The notes: generated by a model from the letters alone, not told the origin. Shown: positions 9,963 to 19,023, counted from the stretch's first letter. The stretch: DNA of 64,000 nt from Roseovarius nitratireducens (GCF_002925845.1 NZ_PDNI01000005.1:1-64000); one strand, 5' to 3'. Numbers and translations are program-made.

Positions 9963-10222
9963 GTCTGGTCTTCCAGAAGCTTGTTGGCGCGATCGAGCCT
10001 CTCGGCCAGTGTCTCAGCGACGATCCGATGCAGTGTCACGGCGAGGTCGGGCACCTTGTCCTCGATTTCGCGCATCCGGGTTTCGCTTGCGCGATACACG
10101 ACCGCTTCGGTTTCCGCAATCACGTCGATGGTAGGTGGAAGACCTGCATAGCTTGCGATCACGGCCACGGGCGCCTCGGTGCGCAGGACGCGCGGGGAGA
10201 GCCAGCCAAATCCGACGTTCAT
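9959..10222 (-). CDS. Small cNMP-binding-domain-like protein (C-terminal half of the fold only)
   Basis: Protein of 87 residues. The segment TEAPVAVIASYAGLPP and the C-terminal helix LHRIVAETLAERLDRAN resemble the second half of a cyclic-nucleotide-binding domain of the type found at the end of SulP/STAS fusions. The first half of the beta-roll is absent. Start and stop overlap both neighbours by ATGA, arguing that it is translated as it stands. It may be a remnant or a partner that completes another domain. I am unsure of ligand binding. Confidence 0.5.
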   Translation of the reverse strand: MNVGFGWLSPRVLRTEAPVAVIASYAGLPPTIDVIAETEAVVYRASETRMREIEDKVPDLAVTLHRIVAETLAERLDRANKLLEDQT

Positions 10223-10917
10223 TCCGCAGCGGGTTTTCGCTTCATCTTCGTGTTGGCCTCGATCAACTTGCTCTTGATCGCGGCATTGAGATGTTGATCG
10301 AGTGAGGCGCGGAATTCCTCGTCCGAGCGGATCATGCGGCGCAGGATCTCTCCGGAGACGGAGAAGACGCGCGAAGGAGCCTCGATCCTGACGGTTGCCG
10401 AGGCGGGGCCTGGTTCCATCACGTTCATCTCGCCGATAAATCCCTCGCGAATCTCGGCGATCTTGCCCTCATTGAAATACACGCCGGCCAAGCCGTCACT
10501 CAGAAAGTGAAGATGCGAGACCGCTTCGCCCTCGGTCGTCAAGTCCACTCCGGGCTGCGCATCGCGCCACACGCCGGCATTGAGCAGCCGCCGCGACATC
10601 GGTTTCGGCATCCGCGCCAACCCCCGTTTGACGAGCTGTGCCTCCTCGTCGTTGAACCGCAGACGATGGTGTATCAGAAAAACCCGTGTTATGCCCACGA
10701 CGCTGATCACCACCCAGCAACCCTAAATGATCGCAGAGGCTAGGTTGAACTCGGCCGACAGGCTGATCAGCACGAAAATCGCCGCAATCATGTTGAGCAA
10801 CGCGTAGCGATATCCGCTGCCACGTATCAGGCCGAGCTGCAGACAAATATACGCGCCGAGATATACGGAGACGCCAGCATATCCGGCCCAGTCATACACG
10901 CTTGTAGTGAAAAACAT
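10219..10917 (-). pseudogene. Membrane-anchored cNMP-binding protein (CBU_0592/Popeye-like layout) with in-frame amber codon
   Basis: One reading frame from 10917 encodes three hydrophobic segments (FFTTSVYDWAGYAGVSVYLG onwards). It is stopped by TAG at 10723-10725 within NLASAII-stop-GCWVVISVVG, and then continues through a cyclic-nucleotide-binding-type domain (GEAVSHLHFLSDGLAGVYF, GFIGEMNV, SATVRIEAPSRVFSVSG). Membrane helices followed by a cNMP domain is a known single-protein arrangement, so I read this as one gene broken by nonsense. A Gln codon changed by one C-to-T step would explain it. Restart at 10713 could give a soluble cNMP domain with part of the last helix. It is the first gene of an ATGA-coupled operon. 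Confidence 0.7.
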
Positions 10918-11056
10918 CGTCACCCGCGTTCTCCCCAAGACGATGCTTTCGCGCAACCGGCGAACGAGGTTGCGAACTCTGAATGCCACAGGGCCGCTAT
11001 TGTGACAAGTTGGTTGAGAGATGTGACGAGTACCGGTCTGGAGCGCGCCGGTCAGC

Positions 11057-11416
11057 ATGCTGGAGCGAAGAGTTTGCGGAGTCCATTGGGCGGGCTGGGC
11101 CGACTATCTCAAACAACGCGGATTCGAGCGCCGCAAAGGCCCGGGGCAGACCTTCGAATTTTATGTGCAAGCCCCGCAGGCGGCACTCGATGGCCGGGGT
11201 CTGATCCTCGGTTGGTGTTCGCTCATGTCGGCGCTGGTTGGCGATGATAAACTGGCCGCTTGGCCGAACGGAAAGATCGACTTCAAGACATCATATTTTG
11301 TCACGCTGGCGCGCATCCATTCAAGCGCATCCGCGTTTTTTGCCGAATGGTTGCTAAACTCGGGATCATTCCTGAACGGCCGGACCGATGAGGGCACGCG
11401 ACCACTGCGCCGATAG
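11057..11416 (+). pseudogene. LysR-family regulator, C-terminal fragment (GcvA-like)
   Basis: About 100 residues match only the last part of a LysR substrate-binding domain: WADYLKQRGFE, then APQAALDGRGLILGWCSLMS and SYFVTLARIHSSASAFFAEWL. The helix-turn-helix and first lobe are missing, and upstream bases do not restore them in any frame. The nominal start at 11057 is arbitrary. It lies at the left margin of the arginine-related accessory block and looks like rearrangement debris. Confidence 0.65.
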
Positions 11417-11496
11417 CCGCAGCTTCGGGTCGTCGATTGGACCGGCCAGGTCGTTCAAGGCGAAGATCCCGGCCTTCAACGGCAAAACCTCCGATT

Positions 11497-12267
11497 TTAC
11501 GTCGGTATCTTCCTCTCCAGGCGCCGAAATGCCAAGGCAATCAGCCCGGCAATGATCATATACACAACGGCAAGCAAAAGAAGCGGTTCGTAGACAATGA
11601 ACGTGTCCGCGCGCACCCGGGAGGACACAGAATAGATTTCCACCACGGTGATGGTCGCAACCAACGGGGTCGCCTTGAGCTGCAGGATCGTTTCGCCGCC
11701 GAGTGTGGGCAAGACGTTGCGCACAGCCTGCGGCAACCAGACCCGGCGAAAAATGGTAAAACGAGGCATGCCGAAGGATTTCGCCGTCTCCAACTGGCCT
11801 TTGGACACGCCGGAAAAGGCGCCGCGCATCACTTCGCCTTCATAGCCCGCATAGGAAAACGTAAGTGCAAGTATCGCGTAGGGCCAAGCCTGACGCAGAT
11901 ATGGCCAAAGTTCAGACGAGCGAATCCAGGGATATTCAGGAAACAAAGAGCCAAGCCCATAATACAGCAACCAGATTTGCAACAGCAGGGGCGTGCCGCG
12001 AATTACCGTGCAGAAAACCCGTGCGGGGATGCCCAAGTACCATGGGCCGACCGCTTGCGCCAAACCCAGTGGCACTGCCAGCAGGAAGCCAAGCACCGTA
12101 GAGACGACCAGAATCCAGATCGTAGCCCACAGACCTTGCAGCGCCAGGGGGGCATATTTCGGAATCCAGTCCCAACGCAGCGACAGCGCGCACCACACGA
12201 TCAGCGCCGCAAAGACCAGCATCAACACGATGCGATGCGGCTGGAACAGTGCCCTGAGGCCGGTCAT
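11497..12267 (-). CDS. Basic amino-acid ABC transporter permease, HisM/AotM-like
   Basis: Integral membrane permease of 256 residues with the EAA-type loop ETAKSFGMPRFTIFRRVWLPQA and several transmembrane helices. It starts at 12267 by ATGA overlap with the upstream permease; longer upstream readings are unrelated frame. It is the last gene of the operon binding protein - HisQ-like - HisM-like. The pair fits the histidine/arginine/lysine/octopine (HAAT) permease family. Beside aruH and aruI, arginine is the likely substrate (inference). Confidence 0.88.
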   Translation of the reverse strand: MTGLRALFQPHRIVLMLVFAALIVWCALSLRWDWIPKYAPLALQGLWATIWILVVSTVLGFLLAVPLGLAQAVGPWYLGIPARVFCTVIRGTPLLLQIWLLYYGLGSLFPEYPWIRSSELWPYLRQAWPYAILALTFSYAGYEGEVMRGAFSGVSKGQLETAKSFGMPRFTIFRRVWLPQAVRNVLPTLGGETILQLKATPLVATITVVEIYSVSSRVRADTFIVYEPLLLLAVVYMIIAGLIALAFRRLERKIPT

Positions 12268-13016
12268 CGTGTGCCCCCTCGTAGCGAAGGCTGGCCGCGG
12301 CGCGCCCATTTTTCGATCCGGCCAAAGACCACGCCCGAGAACAGCGTGACCATCAGATAAAGCGCCCCGGCCGCCAGGAAGAACGTGAAATAGGCTCGCG
12401 TGCTGCTGGCGGCCTGTCTGGTTTCCAGGGTGAGTTCGCTGAACCCAACAACGGCCAGCAGCGCCGTATCCTTGGTTGCGATCAGCCAGAGATTGGCAAG
12501 ACCCGGTACTGCAAAACTCATCATCGCCGGAATGGTAACCCTGCGCATGGTCATCCAGGCAGGCATTCCATAAGACTTGGCGGCCTCGATCTGGCCCGCT
12601 GGAACCGCCTGAATGGCGCCACGCAAAACCTCGGTCGCATAGGCGCCCTGGACGACACCAAGCACCCAGATGCCGGCAACAACACCACTGATTTCGACCC
12701 GGCCACCGCCGATGGCGGAGGAGATCTTGTTCGCGATGTCTGTGCCGACGTAGTAGAGGATAAGGATCAGCACAAGTTCGGGAACAGCGCGTATCACGGT
12801 GGTATAGATGGCGAGAAGATCGCGCGTGACCTTCCCGCCATAGAGTTTGCCCGAAGCCCCGAACAACCCGATCACCACGCCAAGCCCAAATGCGCCAAGC
12901 GCGATCTGAAGCGAATTGGCCAGCCCGCGCAGGAGATTGTAACCCCATCCGGGCGGCCTGAGCGACAGCAATTCTGCGCTTGTGCTCAAGCCGAGCATTT
13001 CGAGTAGTTCGGCCAC
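12264..13016 (-). CDS. Basic amino-acid ABC transporter permease, HisQ/AotQ-like
   Basis: Permease of 250 residues with an N-terminal helix, the typical RAVPELVLILILYY segment of HAAT permeases, and an EAA loop (EAAKSYGMPAWMTMRRVTIP). It sits nine bases after the binding-protein stop and overlaps the next permease by ATGA. It should form a heterodimer with the product of 11497-12267, powered by the ATPase at 13825. Confidence 0.88.
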   Translation of the reverse strand: MAELLEMLGLSTSAELLSLRPPGWGYNLLRGLANSLQIALGAFGLGVVIGLFGASGKLYGGKVTRDLLAIYTTVIRAVPELVLILILYYVGTDIANKISSAIGGGRVEISGVVAGIWVLGVVQGAYATEVLRGAIQAVPAGQIEAAKSYGMPAWMTMRRVTIPAMMSFAVPGLANLWLIATKDTALLAVVGFSELTLETRQAASSTRAYFTFFLAAGALYLMVTLFSGVVFGRIEKWARRGQPSLRGGTR

Positions 13017-13025
13017 GGAACCGCC

Positions 13026-13790
13026 TTAATAGATGCTGGTGGTGAAGTATTTGGCGGTAATCTCTTCGTGGGTGCCGTCCGCCAGGATCGCAGCGATACC
13101 AGCGTTCAGGGCTTCAAGCAGCTCTGTATCACCCTTGCGCACGCCGGCGCCAATCCCAAGCCCCAGAATGGCCGGATCATCCATGACCGCGCCTTTGATC
13201 TCGCAGCAGCTGCCCGCATCGGAATCGACGAAATCGGCCATTGCAATGCTGTCAGCCTGAATGGCGTCGATGCGGCCCGCAATCATATCCTGATTTGCTT
13301 CGTCCTGCGTCTGATAAACGCGCAATTCCGAATCCGAGAAATATGCCTGCGCATAGCTCTGGTGGATGGTCGAAGCCTGGACGCCGACGATCTTGCCTGC
13401 CAGCGCCTCCGGGTCTGCACCAAGCTCCATGGATTTGTCGGCAACGATCACCCCGGGGGTTTTGTAATAGGGATCGCTGAAATCAATGGTATTCATGCGC
13501 TCTTCGGTGATCGACATCGAAGCCATGATCGCATCAATCTGCTTGCCGGTCAGTGACGGGATGATGCCATCCCAGGCCACCGGGGTGATGACACAATCAA
13601 GCTCTGCGGCGGCACAGACAGCATTGATCACTTCGATCTCCCAGCCAACCCAATTGCCCGAACTGTCTGGCGAGGCAAAGGGCGGATAGGGCTCGGCGGC
13701 CACACCAATTTTCACGTCTTCGGCTGCGACCGCACCGGTGAGAAACGCCGACGCCACCAAACCGATGGCAAAGAAATTCGTCAGATTCAT
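13026..13790 (-). CDS. Periplasmic basic amino-acid binding protein (ArgT/HisJ/AotJ-like)
   Basis: Protein of 254 residues with a signal peptide cleaved near AVAAED and the family 3 solute-binding fold: KIGVAAEPYPPFAS, WEIEVINAVCAAAELDC, MASMSITEERMNTIDFSDPYY and GVQASTIHQSYAQAYF. It delivers the ligand to the two permeases encoded directly downstream. The early Cys pair (in VCAAAELDC) is typical of ArgT/HisJ proteins. Specificity for arginine is inferred from the divergent aruHI genes. Confidence 0.88.
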   Translation of the reverse strand: MNLTNFFAIGLVASAFLTGAVAAEDVKIGVAAEPYPPFASPDSSGNWVGWEIEVINAVCAAAELDCVITPVAWDGIIPSLTGKQIDAIMASMSITEERMNTIDFSDPYYKTPGVIVADKSMELGADPEALAGKIVGVQASTIHQSYAQAYFSDSELRVYQTQDEANQDMIAGRIDAIQADSIAMADFVDSDAGSCCEIKGAVMDDPAILGLGIGAGVRKGDTELLEALNAGIAAILADGTHEEITAKYFTTSIY

Positions 13791-13824
13791 GATAGACTCC
13801 CTGTTGGATGTATTGGATTCTTGG

Positions 13825-14622
13825 TCAGGCGACCGAACTCAGAAATTGTTTCAGTCGGTCGGACTGGGGGTTGCCAAAGACCTCGGCAGGCGGGCCCTGC
13901 TCTTCGATACGGCCTTGGTAGAGATACACGACGTGGTTGGCGACCTCGCGTGCAAACTTCATCTCATGGGTGACCAGCAGCATGGTGCGGCCTTCGGCTG
14001 CCAGGTCGCGGATCACGGTCAGCACCTCGCCGACCAACTCGGGATCGAGCGCTGAGGTTGGCTCGTCAAACAGCATTGCCGAAGGATCGACGGCGAGCGC
14101 GCGGGCGATGGCGGCGCGCTGCTGCTGGCCGCCGGAAAGATGTGCGGGAAAGGTGTCGGCCTTGTCGTCGAGGCCGACGCGTTCCAAAAGTGCGTGGGCG
14201 CGGTCGATTGCGTCGGCCTTGGGCACCTTGAGCACATGCACCGGAACTTCGATCACGTTTTCCAACAAGGTGCGGTGTGTCCAGAGATTGAACTGTTGAA
14301 ACACCATGGAAAGCCGGGTGCGGATGCGTTCGATCTGACGGCGGTCGGCAGCACTGCCGTCCGGCCGCGTTGCCACCTCTTCGCCACCGATCACAATCTT
14401 GCCGGAGCTCGGCGTTTCAAGGAAGTTGATGCATCGCAGCATGGTGGATTTGCCGGATCCGGACCCGCCGATCACCGCCACGACATCGCCTTTGTTTGCC
14501 AAAAGCGACACGCCCTTCAGGACTTCGAGAGAATCGAAGTACTTGTGCAGATCCTCGACACGGATCGCCTCTTCAAGAGCTGCTACGTCCGGCACAAATG
14601 ATAACGCATTGTTTGAGTACAT
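13825..14622 (-). CDS. Basic amino-acid ABC transporter ATP-binding protein (HisP/AotP-like)
   Basis: ATPase of 265 residues with Walker [11 protein letters not shown]-loop FQQFNLW, signature [15 protein letters not shown] and Walker [15 protein letters not shown] place the start at 14622 (MYSNNALS), just after the divergent promoter region; longer readings run into that region. It is the first gene of the four-gene minus-strand importer operon and is divergent from the TetR regulator. Confidence 0.88.
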   Translation of the reverse strand: MYSNNALSFVPDVAALEEAIRVEDLHKYFDSLEVLKGVSLLANKGDVVAVIGGSGSGKSTMLRCINFLETPSSGKIVIGGEEVATRPDGSAADRRQIERIRTRLSMVFQQFNLWTHRTLLENVIEVPVHVLKVPKADAIDRAHALLERVGLDDKADTFPAHLSGGQQQRAAIARALAVDPSAMLFDEPTSALDPELVGEVLTVIRDLAAEGRTMLLVTHEMKFAREVANHVVYLYQGRIEEQGPPAEVFGNPQSDRLKQFLSSVA

Positions 14623-14672
14623 TCTCTTTGTGGAACCCCGATTTTTGGCTTGTAGTAAGCCGCGCCTCAAGT

Positions 14673-14692
14673 AATTATGCAAGTGTATAATT
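14673..14692. promoter_or_regulatory. Inverted repeat over a perfect -10 box; candidate TetR operator
   Basis: In the gap between the importer ATPase gene and tetR, AATTAT (14673-14678) and its reverse complement ATAATT (14687-14692) are separated by eight bases. The right arm overlaps TATAAT (14686-14691), a perfect -10 box on the plus strand, with no strong -35. Its position suits autorepression of the regulator and control of both directions. No binding data can be inferred. Confidence 0.4.
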
Positions 14693-14719
14693 TCTGTCGG
14701 GCAAAAAAAGGGAGCCGGC

Positions 14720-15361
14720 ATGGACAGAGAGCGCCGAAAGTTCGAACGCAAACCTGCCGAGGCGCGAAAAGAGGCGCTTATACTCGCGACGCTCGATTTA
14801 GTGGCGGAAAATGGCGTGCGCGGCGCGACGGTTCGCGGAATCGCCAAACAGGCGGACGTGACGCAAGGGTTGGTCCGGCACTATTTCAGCACCAAAGAAG
14901 AGCTGATCTCGGCCGCGTACGAGTATCATATGAACGCCCTGACAGATCAGACCGCAGCCTCGGCCAAGGATGGAAAGGCCCGGTCGCGACTGGCGCGCTT
15001 CATCTCTGCAACGCTGACGCCGCCGGTTGTCGATGCGCGGTCGGTCGCACTTTGGGCGGCGTTTCTGAACAAGGTTCGGCACGACGCTGGTATGAGAGCG
15101 ATCCACGAGCGCACCTATGTGTATTTCAGGGATCACCTGGAAGAGTTGATCAAAGCCGCGCTGGATGAGGCCGGCCAGTCCAGCAAGTCGGAAAAGCTGC
15201 GCTATCTGGCGATTGCCGGCAACGCGGTCATCGACGGCCTGTGGTTGGAGGGTGGCGCATTGCCAGACGCCTTTTCCTCTGGCGAACTTGCACAAATCGG
15301 CCTGCGATCAGTCGGTGCCATCATAGAAATCCCATTGGAAGCAGAGGCGGAACAGCCATGA
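14720..15361 (+). CDS. TetR/BetI-type transcriptional regulator
   Basis: DNA-binding regulator of 213 residues. The N-terminal helix-turn-helix reads GVRGATVRGIAKQADVTQG followed by LVRHYFSTKEEL, as in BetI-like members. The C-terminal ligand domain contains VALWAAFLNKVRHD. GGGAG lies just before the ATG. It is the first gene of a plus-strand operon with aruH and aruI (ATGA overlap) and is divergent from the importer, so it is the likely local regulator. The ligand could be arginine or 2-ketoarginine, which is a guess. Confidence 0.85.
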   Translation: MDRERRKFERKPAEARKEALILATLDLVAENGVRGATVRGIAKQADVTQGLVRHYFSTKEELISAAYEYHMNALTDQTAASAKDGKARSRLARFISATLTPPVVDARSVALWAAFLNKVRHDAGMRAIHERTYVYFRDHLEELIKAALDEAGQSSKSEKLRYLAIAGNAVIDGLWLEGGALPDAFSSGELAQIGLRSVGAIIEIPLEAEAEQP

Positions 15362-16542
15362 GAGTGACGACGATAACGGAGCGCTTGGCGGGGCTGGGCG
15401 GGGCGAAGTGGGAAGTGCATATGAAGGCCCGTGATCTGGTGCGGGCGGGGGCAGATATTGTCGAAATGACGATCGGAGAACCCGACGTCCCGGCACCGGA
15501 AGCGCTGATTAAAACGACGATATCCTCTCTCAGAGCAGGGCGCACCGGCTATTCCAATGGCCGCGGCGAGGCCGGTTTGCTGGAGGCATTGGCGCAGCGC
15601 TACTCAGGGACGCGCGGGCGCAGCTTCACGCCCGAGAACTTTCTGTGTTTCCCAGGCACCCAGACTGCGCTGTTTGCGGTTCTGGCCGGCGTGGCCGAGA
15701 CGGGCGATGAAGTCCTGGTCGGAGATCCTATGTATGCGACCTATGAGGGCGTAATACGCGCATCGGGCGCCAATATGGTCCCGGTGCCCCTGCGCCCGGA
15801 GCATGGATTCCGAATGCAGGCCAGCGATGTTGCGGCGCGCATAACACCCCGCACCCGCGCCCTGTTGTTGACCACGCCGCATAACCCAACCGGCGCGATC
15901 CTGACGGCGCAAGACATTGCGGCAATCGGCGTTTTGGCGGTTGAGCATGGCTTTTGGATCATCTCGGACGAGGTCTATGAGCAACTGATCTATGCCGGGG
16001 CGAAATTCGTCTCGCCGCTGGCCGATCCCGCGTTGGCGGATCGGGTGATCGCGGTTTCCTCGGTGTCGAAATCTCATGCCGCGCCGGGCTTCCGCAGCGG
16101 CTGGTGCGCCGGGCCGGCGGCATTCTGCGAGGCGCTGTTGCCATATTCAGAGACAATGCTTTTCGGCAATCAGCCCTTCATAGCGGACATGACCGAAAAG
16201 GCGGTGCGCGATGGATCGGAGGTCGCGGCGGGCATGGCCGCGCGGTTTGCAGCACGGGCGGCTCTGTTGGCAAAGCGCCTGCATTCCGAAACGGATTTGA
16301 AGGTGCACCTGCCCAAGGCCGGGATGTTCGCCATGATCGACGTCTCCTCGACTGGTATGGACGGCGAATCCTATGCCTGGAATCTTCTGGACAATGGTGT
16401 GGCGGTAATGCCCGGCTCGGCCTTTGGCGGGAGTCTGAAGCATTGGGTGCGGGTTGCACTGACCATCCCGGACCAAGCGTTTACCACCGCGGTGGAGCGG
16501 ATCATCGCCAATGCAAACCGCAAGGCGAGTGTCGTCGCATGA
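15358..16542 (+). CDS. aruH: PLP aminotransferase, AruH-like arginine:pyruvate transaminase
   Basis: Fold-type I aminotransferase of 394 residues, expected to convert arginine plus pyruvate to 2-ketoarginine plus alanine in the cytoplasm. GEPDVPAPEA and the PNP-type motif TPHNPTGAI are present. The cofactor Lys is about residue 238 in SSVSKSHAAPGF, with ISDEVYEQL and FRSGWCAGP. Overall motif order resembles Pseudomonas AruH as I recall it. The start overlaps the tetR stop and its own stop overlaps the aruI start. Co-transcription with a 2-ketoarginine decarboxylase is the main support for the substrate. A general class I aminotransferase is the fallback call. Confidence 0.7.
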   Translation: MRVTTITERLAGLGGAKWEVHMKARDLVRAGADIVEMTIGEPDVPAPEALIKTTISSLRAGRTGYSNGRGEAGLLEALAQRYSGTRGRSFTPENFLCFPGTQTALFAVLAGVAETGDEVLVGDPMYATYEGVIRASGANMVPVPLRPEHGFRMQASDVAARITPRTRALLLTTPHNPTGAILTAQDIAAIGVLAVEHGFWIISDEVYEQLIYAGAKFVSPLADPALADRVIAVSSVSKSHAAPGFRSGWCAGPAAFCEALLPYSETMLFGNQPFIADMTEKAVRDGSEVAAGMAARFAARAALLAKRLHSETDLKVHLPKAGMFAMIDVSSTGMDGESYAWNLLDNGVAVMPGSAFGGSLKHWVRVALTIPDQAFTTAVERIIANANRKASVVA

Positions 16543-18176
16543 GCGGCCAGACCGTTGGCGAGGCACTGGTTGCCGGGTTGAAAGCCCGGGGGGTGACCTG
16601 CGCTTTTGGCATCCCCGGCGTGCACACGGTCGAGCTTTATCGCGGATTGGCAGCGTCGGGTATCCGGCATGTAACGCCCCGGCATGAGCAGGGTGCCGGT
16701 TTCATGGCGGATGGCTATGCGCGAGTGTCCGGCGAACCAGGAGTGGCGTTCGTCATTACCGGACCCGGGCTGACCAACACGCTGACGCCTATGGCGCAGG
16801 CCCGGGCGGATTCTATCCCGATTTTGGTGGTTTCTGGCGTAAATACCGTTGCGTCCCTCGGCAAAGGACTGGGCTTTTTGCACGAGCTGCCAGATCAGCA
16901 TGCGCTCGCCAAGACCGTCGCGCTGGTGTCCGAACATGTGGCGTCGCCGGGCGAATTGGACGCTGCTTTGAGCCGCGCATTCGAACTGTTTCATATTGGC
17001 CGTCCGGGGCCAATGCATATTCAAGTGCCACTGGATGTGGCCGGCCTGCCGTATCGTCACGAGCAGATCGCAAAGCCGCCCCATAGCGTCCCCATTGATC
17101 CTGCGCAGATCAAAGAAGCGGCAACGCGGCTCGCCGCCGCAAGGCGGGTGGTGATCCTTGCCGGCGGTGGCGCCAAAACCGCCGGTGCCCCTTTCAAGAC
17201 ACTGGCCGAGAGGCTCGACGCGCCGGTGGTGCAAACAGTGAACGGGCGCGGCGTATTGCACGCGCATCCGCTGTCGGTTCCGGCCAGCCCCAGCCTGCGG
17301 GCTGTGCGCGATCTGATCGAAGACGCGGATTGTGTGCTGGCGCTGGGAACCGAGTTGGGACCGACCGATTATGACATGTATGCCACCGGAAACCTGGCGC
17401 GAATGTCCGGTTTGATCAGAGTTGATCTCTGCGCAGACCAACTGGCCCGGCACCCGGCGACCTTGCCCATTCAGGGGCCTACCGGCGCGGCGATCAGCCA
17501 ATTGCTGACATGTCTGCCCGAGGGTGAAAAGCAAAGCGGTGGATCTGCGCGCGCAAATCAGGCCCGCGAGGCGGCCTTCGAAGAAATCGGGCCCGATTAC
17601 CGCGCGCAGGTGGCCATTCTGAACGCCATTCGCGACGCGGCGCCCGGCGCGCTGATCGTCGGGGATTCCACCCAGCCGATCTATGCCGGAAATCTGTTCT
17701 ATGACCATGACCGCCCCGGTGGCTGGTTCAATGCCGCCACCGGATATGGCGCGCTTGGCTACGCGATCCCGGCGGCGATCGGCGCCTCCATCGCCGATGC
17801 ATCGGCGCAAGTAATCTGTATTGTCGGGGATGGCGGCGCACAGTTTTCGCTGCCCGAAGTGATGGCCGCGGTCGACGAAAACCTTCCCATCACCTTTGTC
17901 ATCTGGAACAACCGAGGCTATCACGAGATTGCCACCTCGATGCAGGATGTGGGCGTCACCGTTCTGGGATGCGACCCCACACCACCGGATTTTGTGGCCA
18001 CCGCACAGTCTTTCGGCATCCCCCATACCCGTGTGCCGATGGAGTCAAAAGCCGTGGCTGCGGCAGTGAAACTTGTCGGGGGACAGGCCGGCCCGTCGAT
18101 GATCGAAATCTCGGCACCACGGTTTGTGCCGGTAAAGGACTTAGCGATGAAAGAGGGCGTGCCGCAAACTTTCTGA
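16539..18176 (+). CDS. aruI: Thiamine-diphosphate enzyme, AruI-like 5-guanidino-2-oxopentanoate decarboxylase
   Basis: Acetolactate-synthase-family protein of 545 residues. The cofactor-activating Glu is about residue 50 (TPRHEQGAGFMADGYAR), the central domain has VVILAGGGAKTAG, and the thiamine-diphosphate motif is VGDGGAQFS to VIWNNRGY. The start FGIPGVHTVELYRGL followed by HVTPRHEQGAGF is typical of the 2-ketoarginine decarboxylase group rather than acetolactate synthases. No IlvN-like small subunit is nearby. The predicted product is 4-guanidinobutyraldehyde. It is last in the tetR-aruH-aruI operon. The aldehyde dehydrogenase for the next step is not in the window. Confidence 0.72.
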   Translation: MSGQTVGEALVAGLKARGVTCAFGIPGVHTVELYRGLAASGIRHVTPRHEQGAGFMADGYARVSGEPGVAFVITGPGLTNTLTPMAQARADSIPILVVSGVNTVASLGKGLGFLHELPDQHALAKTVALVSEHVASPGELDAALSRAFELFHIGRPGPMHIQVPLDVAGLPYRHEQIAKPPHSVPIDPAQIKEAATRLAAARRVVILAGGGAKTAGAPFKTLAERLDAPVVQTVNGRGVLHAHPLSVPASPSLRAVRDLIEDADCVLALGTELGPTDYDMYATGNLARMSGLIRVDLCADQLARHPATLPIQGPTGAAISQLLTCLPEGEKQSGGSARANQAREAAFEEIGPDYRAQVAILNAIRDAAPGALIVGDSTQPIYAGNLFYDHDRPGGWFNAATGYGALGYAIPAAIGASIADASAQVICIVGDGGAQFSLPEVMAAVDENLPITFVIWNNRGYHEIATSMQDVGVTVLGCDPTPPDFVATAQSFGIPHTRVPMESKAVAAAVKLVGGQAGPSMIEISAPRFVPVKDLAMKEGVPQTF

Positions 18177-18340
18177 CGGCTTGGCGACGACCCTTCTCTG
18201 AGCGCGATCATGCAGCCCCCCGCGAACTGCTGGAATGCGAAAAGCTCGCCGTCGCACCATCAACCCCGACCAACCCCACGAACCTGGGCTCCACCAAATT
18301 CCCTACGCCGACAAACACGCCTTGCGCGCGGCCTGATGGC

Positions 18341-19023
18341 GCATTTCGAGCTGCGCGTGAAGATCGGCAATGCTGGCGGCGTCCTCGTCAGCCCGTCCAT
18401 CGAGTTCGGCGAAGATTCCGACCGCAGCTCGAGGAAAACTTGCTGGCTTCGGTCTCACAGCACCAGCGCCAGAAGAACGGTGAGCAAACCGTGAACCGTA
18501 TGCGGGCACGGGTTCAGAACGGCTATTGGGTTTTTCAGGCACCTGTGGGCTACCGCTATGAGCGCGTAAGCGGTCAAGGCAAGGTACTGGTGCGCGATGC
18601 GTGGGATATTCGCCTTGCTCAGGCGTATGAGGCCTCCAAAGGCCTGAAGGCGAACGTCAAGCAACTGGAAATGCAGATCGATCAGCTCCTTGATCGCATC
18701 GTGGATGCGAGCAACGGCTCTGTGGTGTCGGCCTACGAGAAGCGTATCGCCAAGCTGGAGCGGGAAAAAGTTCTGGCTGAAGAACAGCTCGCCCAAAGCG
18801 GAAAGCCTCGACATACCTTCGAGGAGTCGTTCGAACACGCAATGCGATTCCTATCAAGCCTTTGGAAAAGGCTGGATAAATTCCAACTTAGACCTGAAGA
18901 AAACAGTCCTGAGACTGGCCTTTGTAGAGTCTTTGCCCTATTGCCGGAATTAGGGACTTCGAACACCTAATTTAGCCTTACCATTCAAGGCTTTAGGTGA
19001 TTTTTGCAGCAGCAAATGTGAGA
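18341..19023 (+). pseudogene. Large serine recombinase remnant with frameshifts, internal deletion and nonsense codon
   Basis: Pieces of one large serine recombinase lie in three frames. LMAHFELRVKIGNAGG and SPSIEFGEDSD come from the end of the catalytic domain. After a frame change near 18425 come LEENLLASVSQHQRQKNGEQ and GYWVFQAPVGYRYERV. The central DNA-binding and zinc-ribbon part is missing at about 18595. The coiled-coil end follows (QIDQLLDRIVDASN, then YEKRIAKLEREKVL). After a further frame change near 18880 comes KKTVLRLAFVESLPYCRN, a TAG at 18951-18953, and [18 protein letters not shown]. It is dead and abuts the 3' end of tRNA-Arg(CCG). Confidence 0.8.
18964..18999 (+). repeat. Inverted repeat, hairpin with following T run
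   Basis: CACCTAA (18964-18970) pairs with TTAGGTG (18993-18999), and inside it GCCTT pairs with AAGGC. ATTTTT follows on the plus strand. It could terminate transcription, but it lies inside the decayed recombinase coding end, so it may be incidental. Confidence 0.45.

Noticed and set aside
17969-18340. Coding start of a long plus-strand frame overlapping the end of aruI
   Set aside because: The first part is a shadow of aruI and unassigned sequence; recognisable recombinase sequence begins only near 18341.
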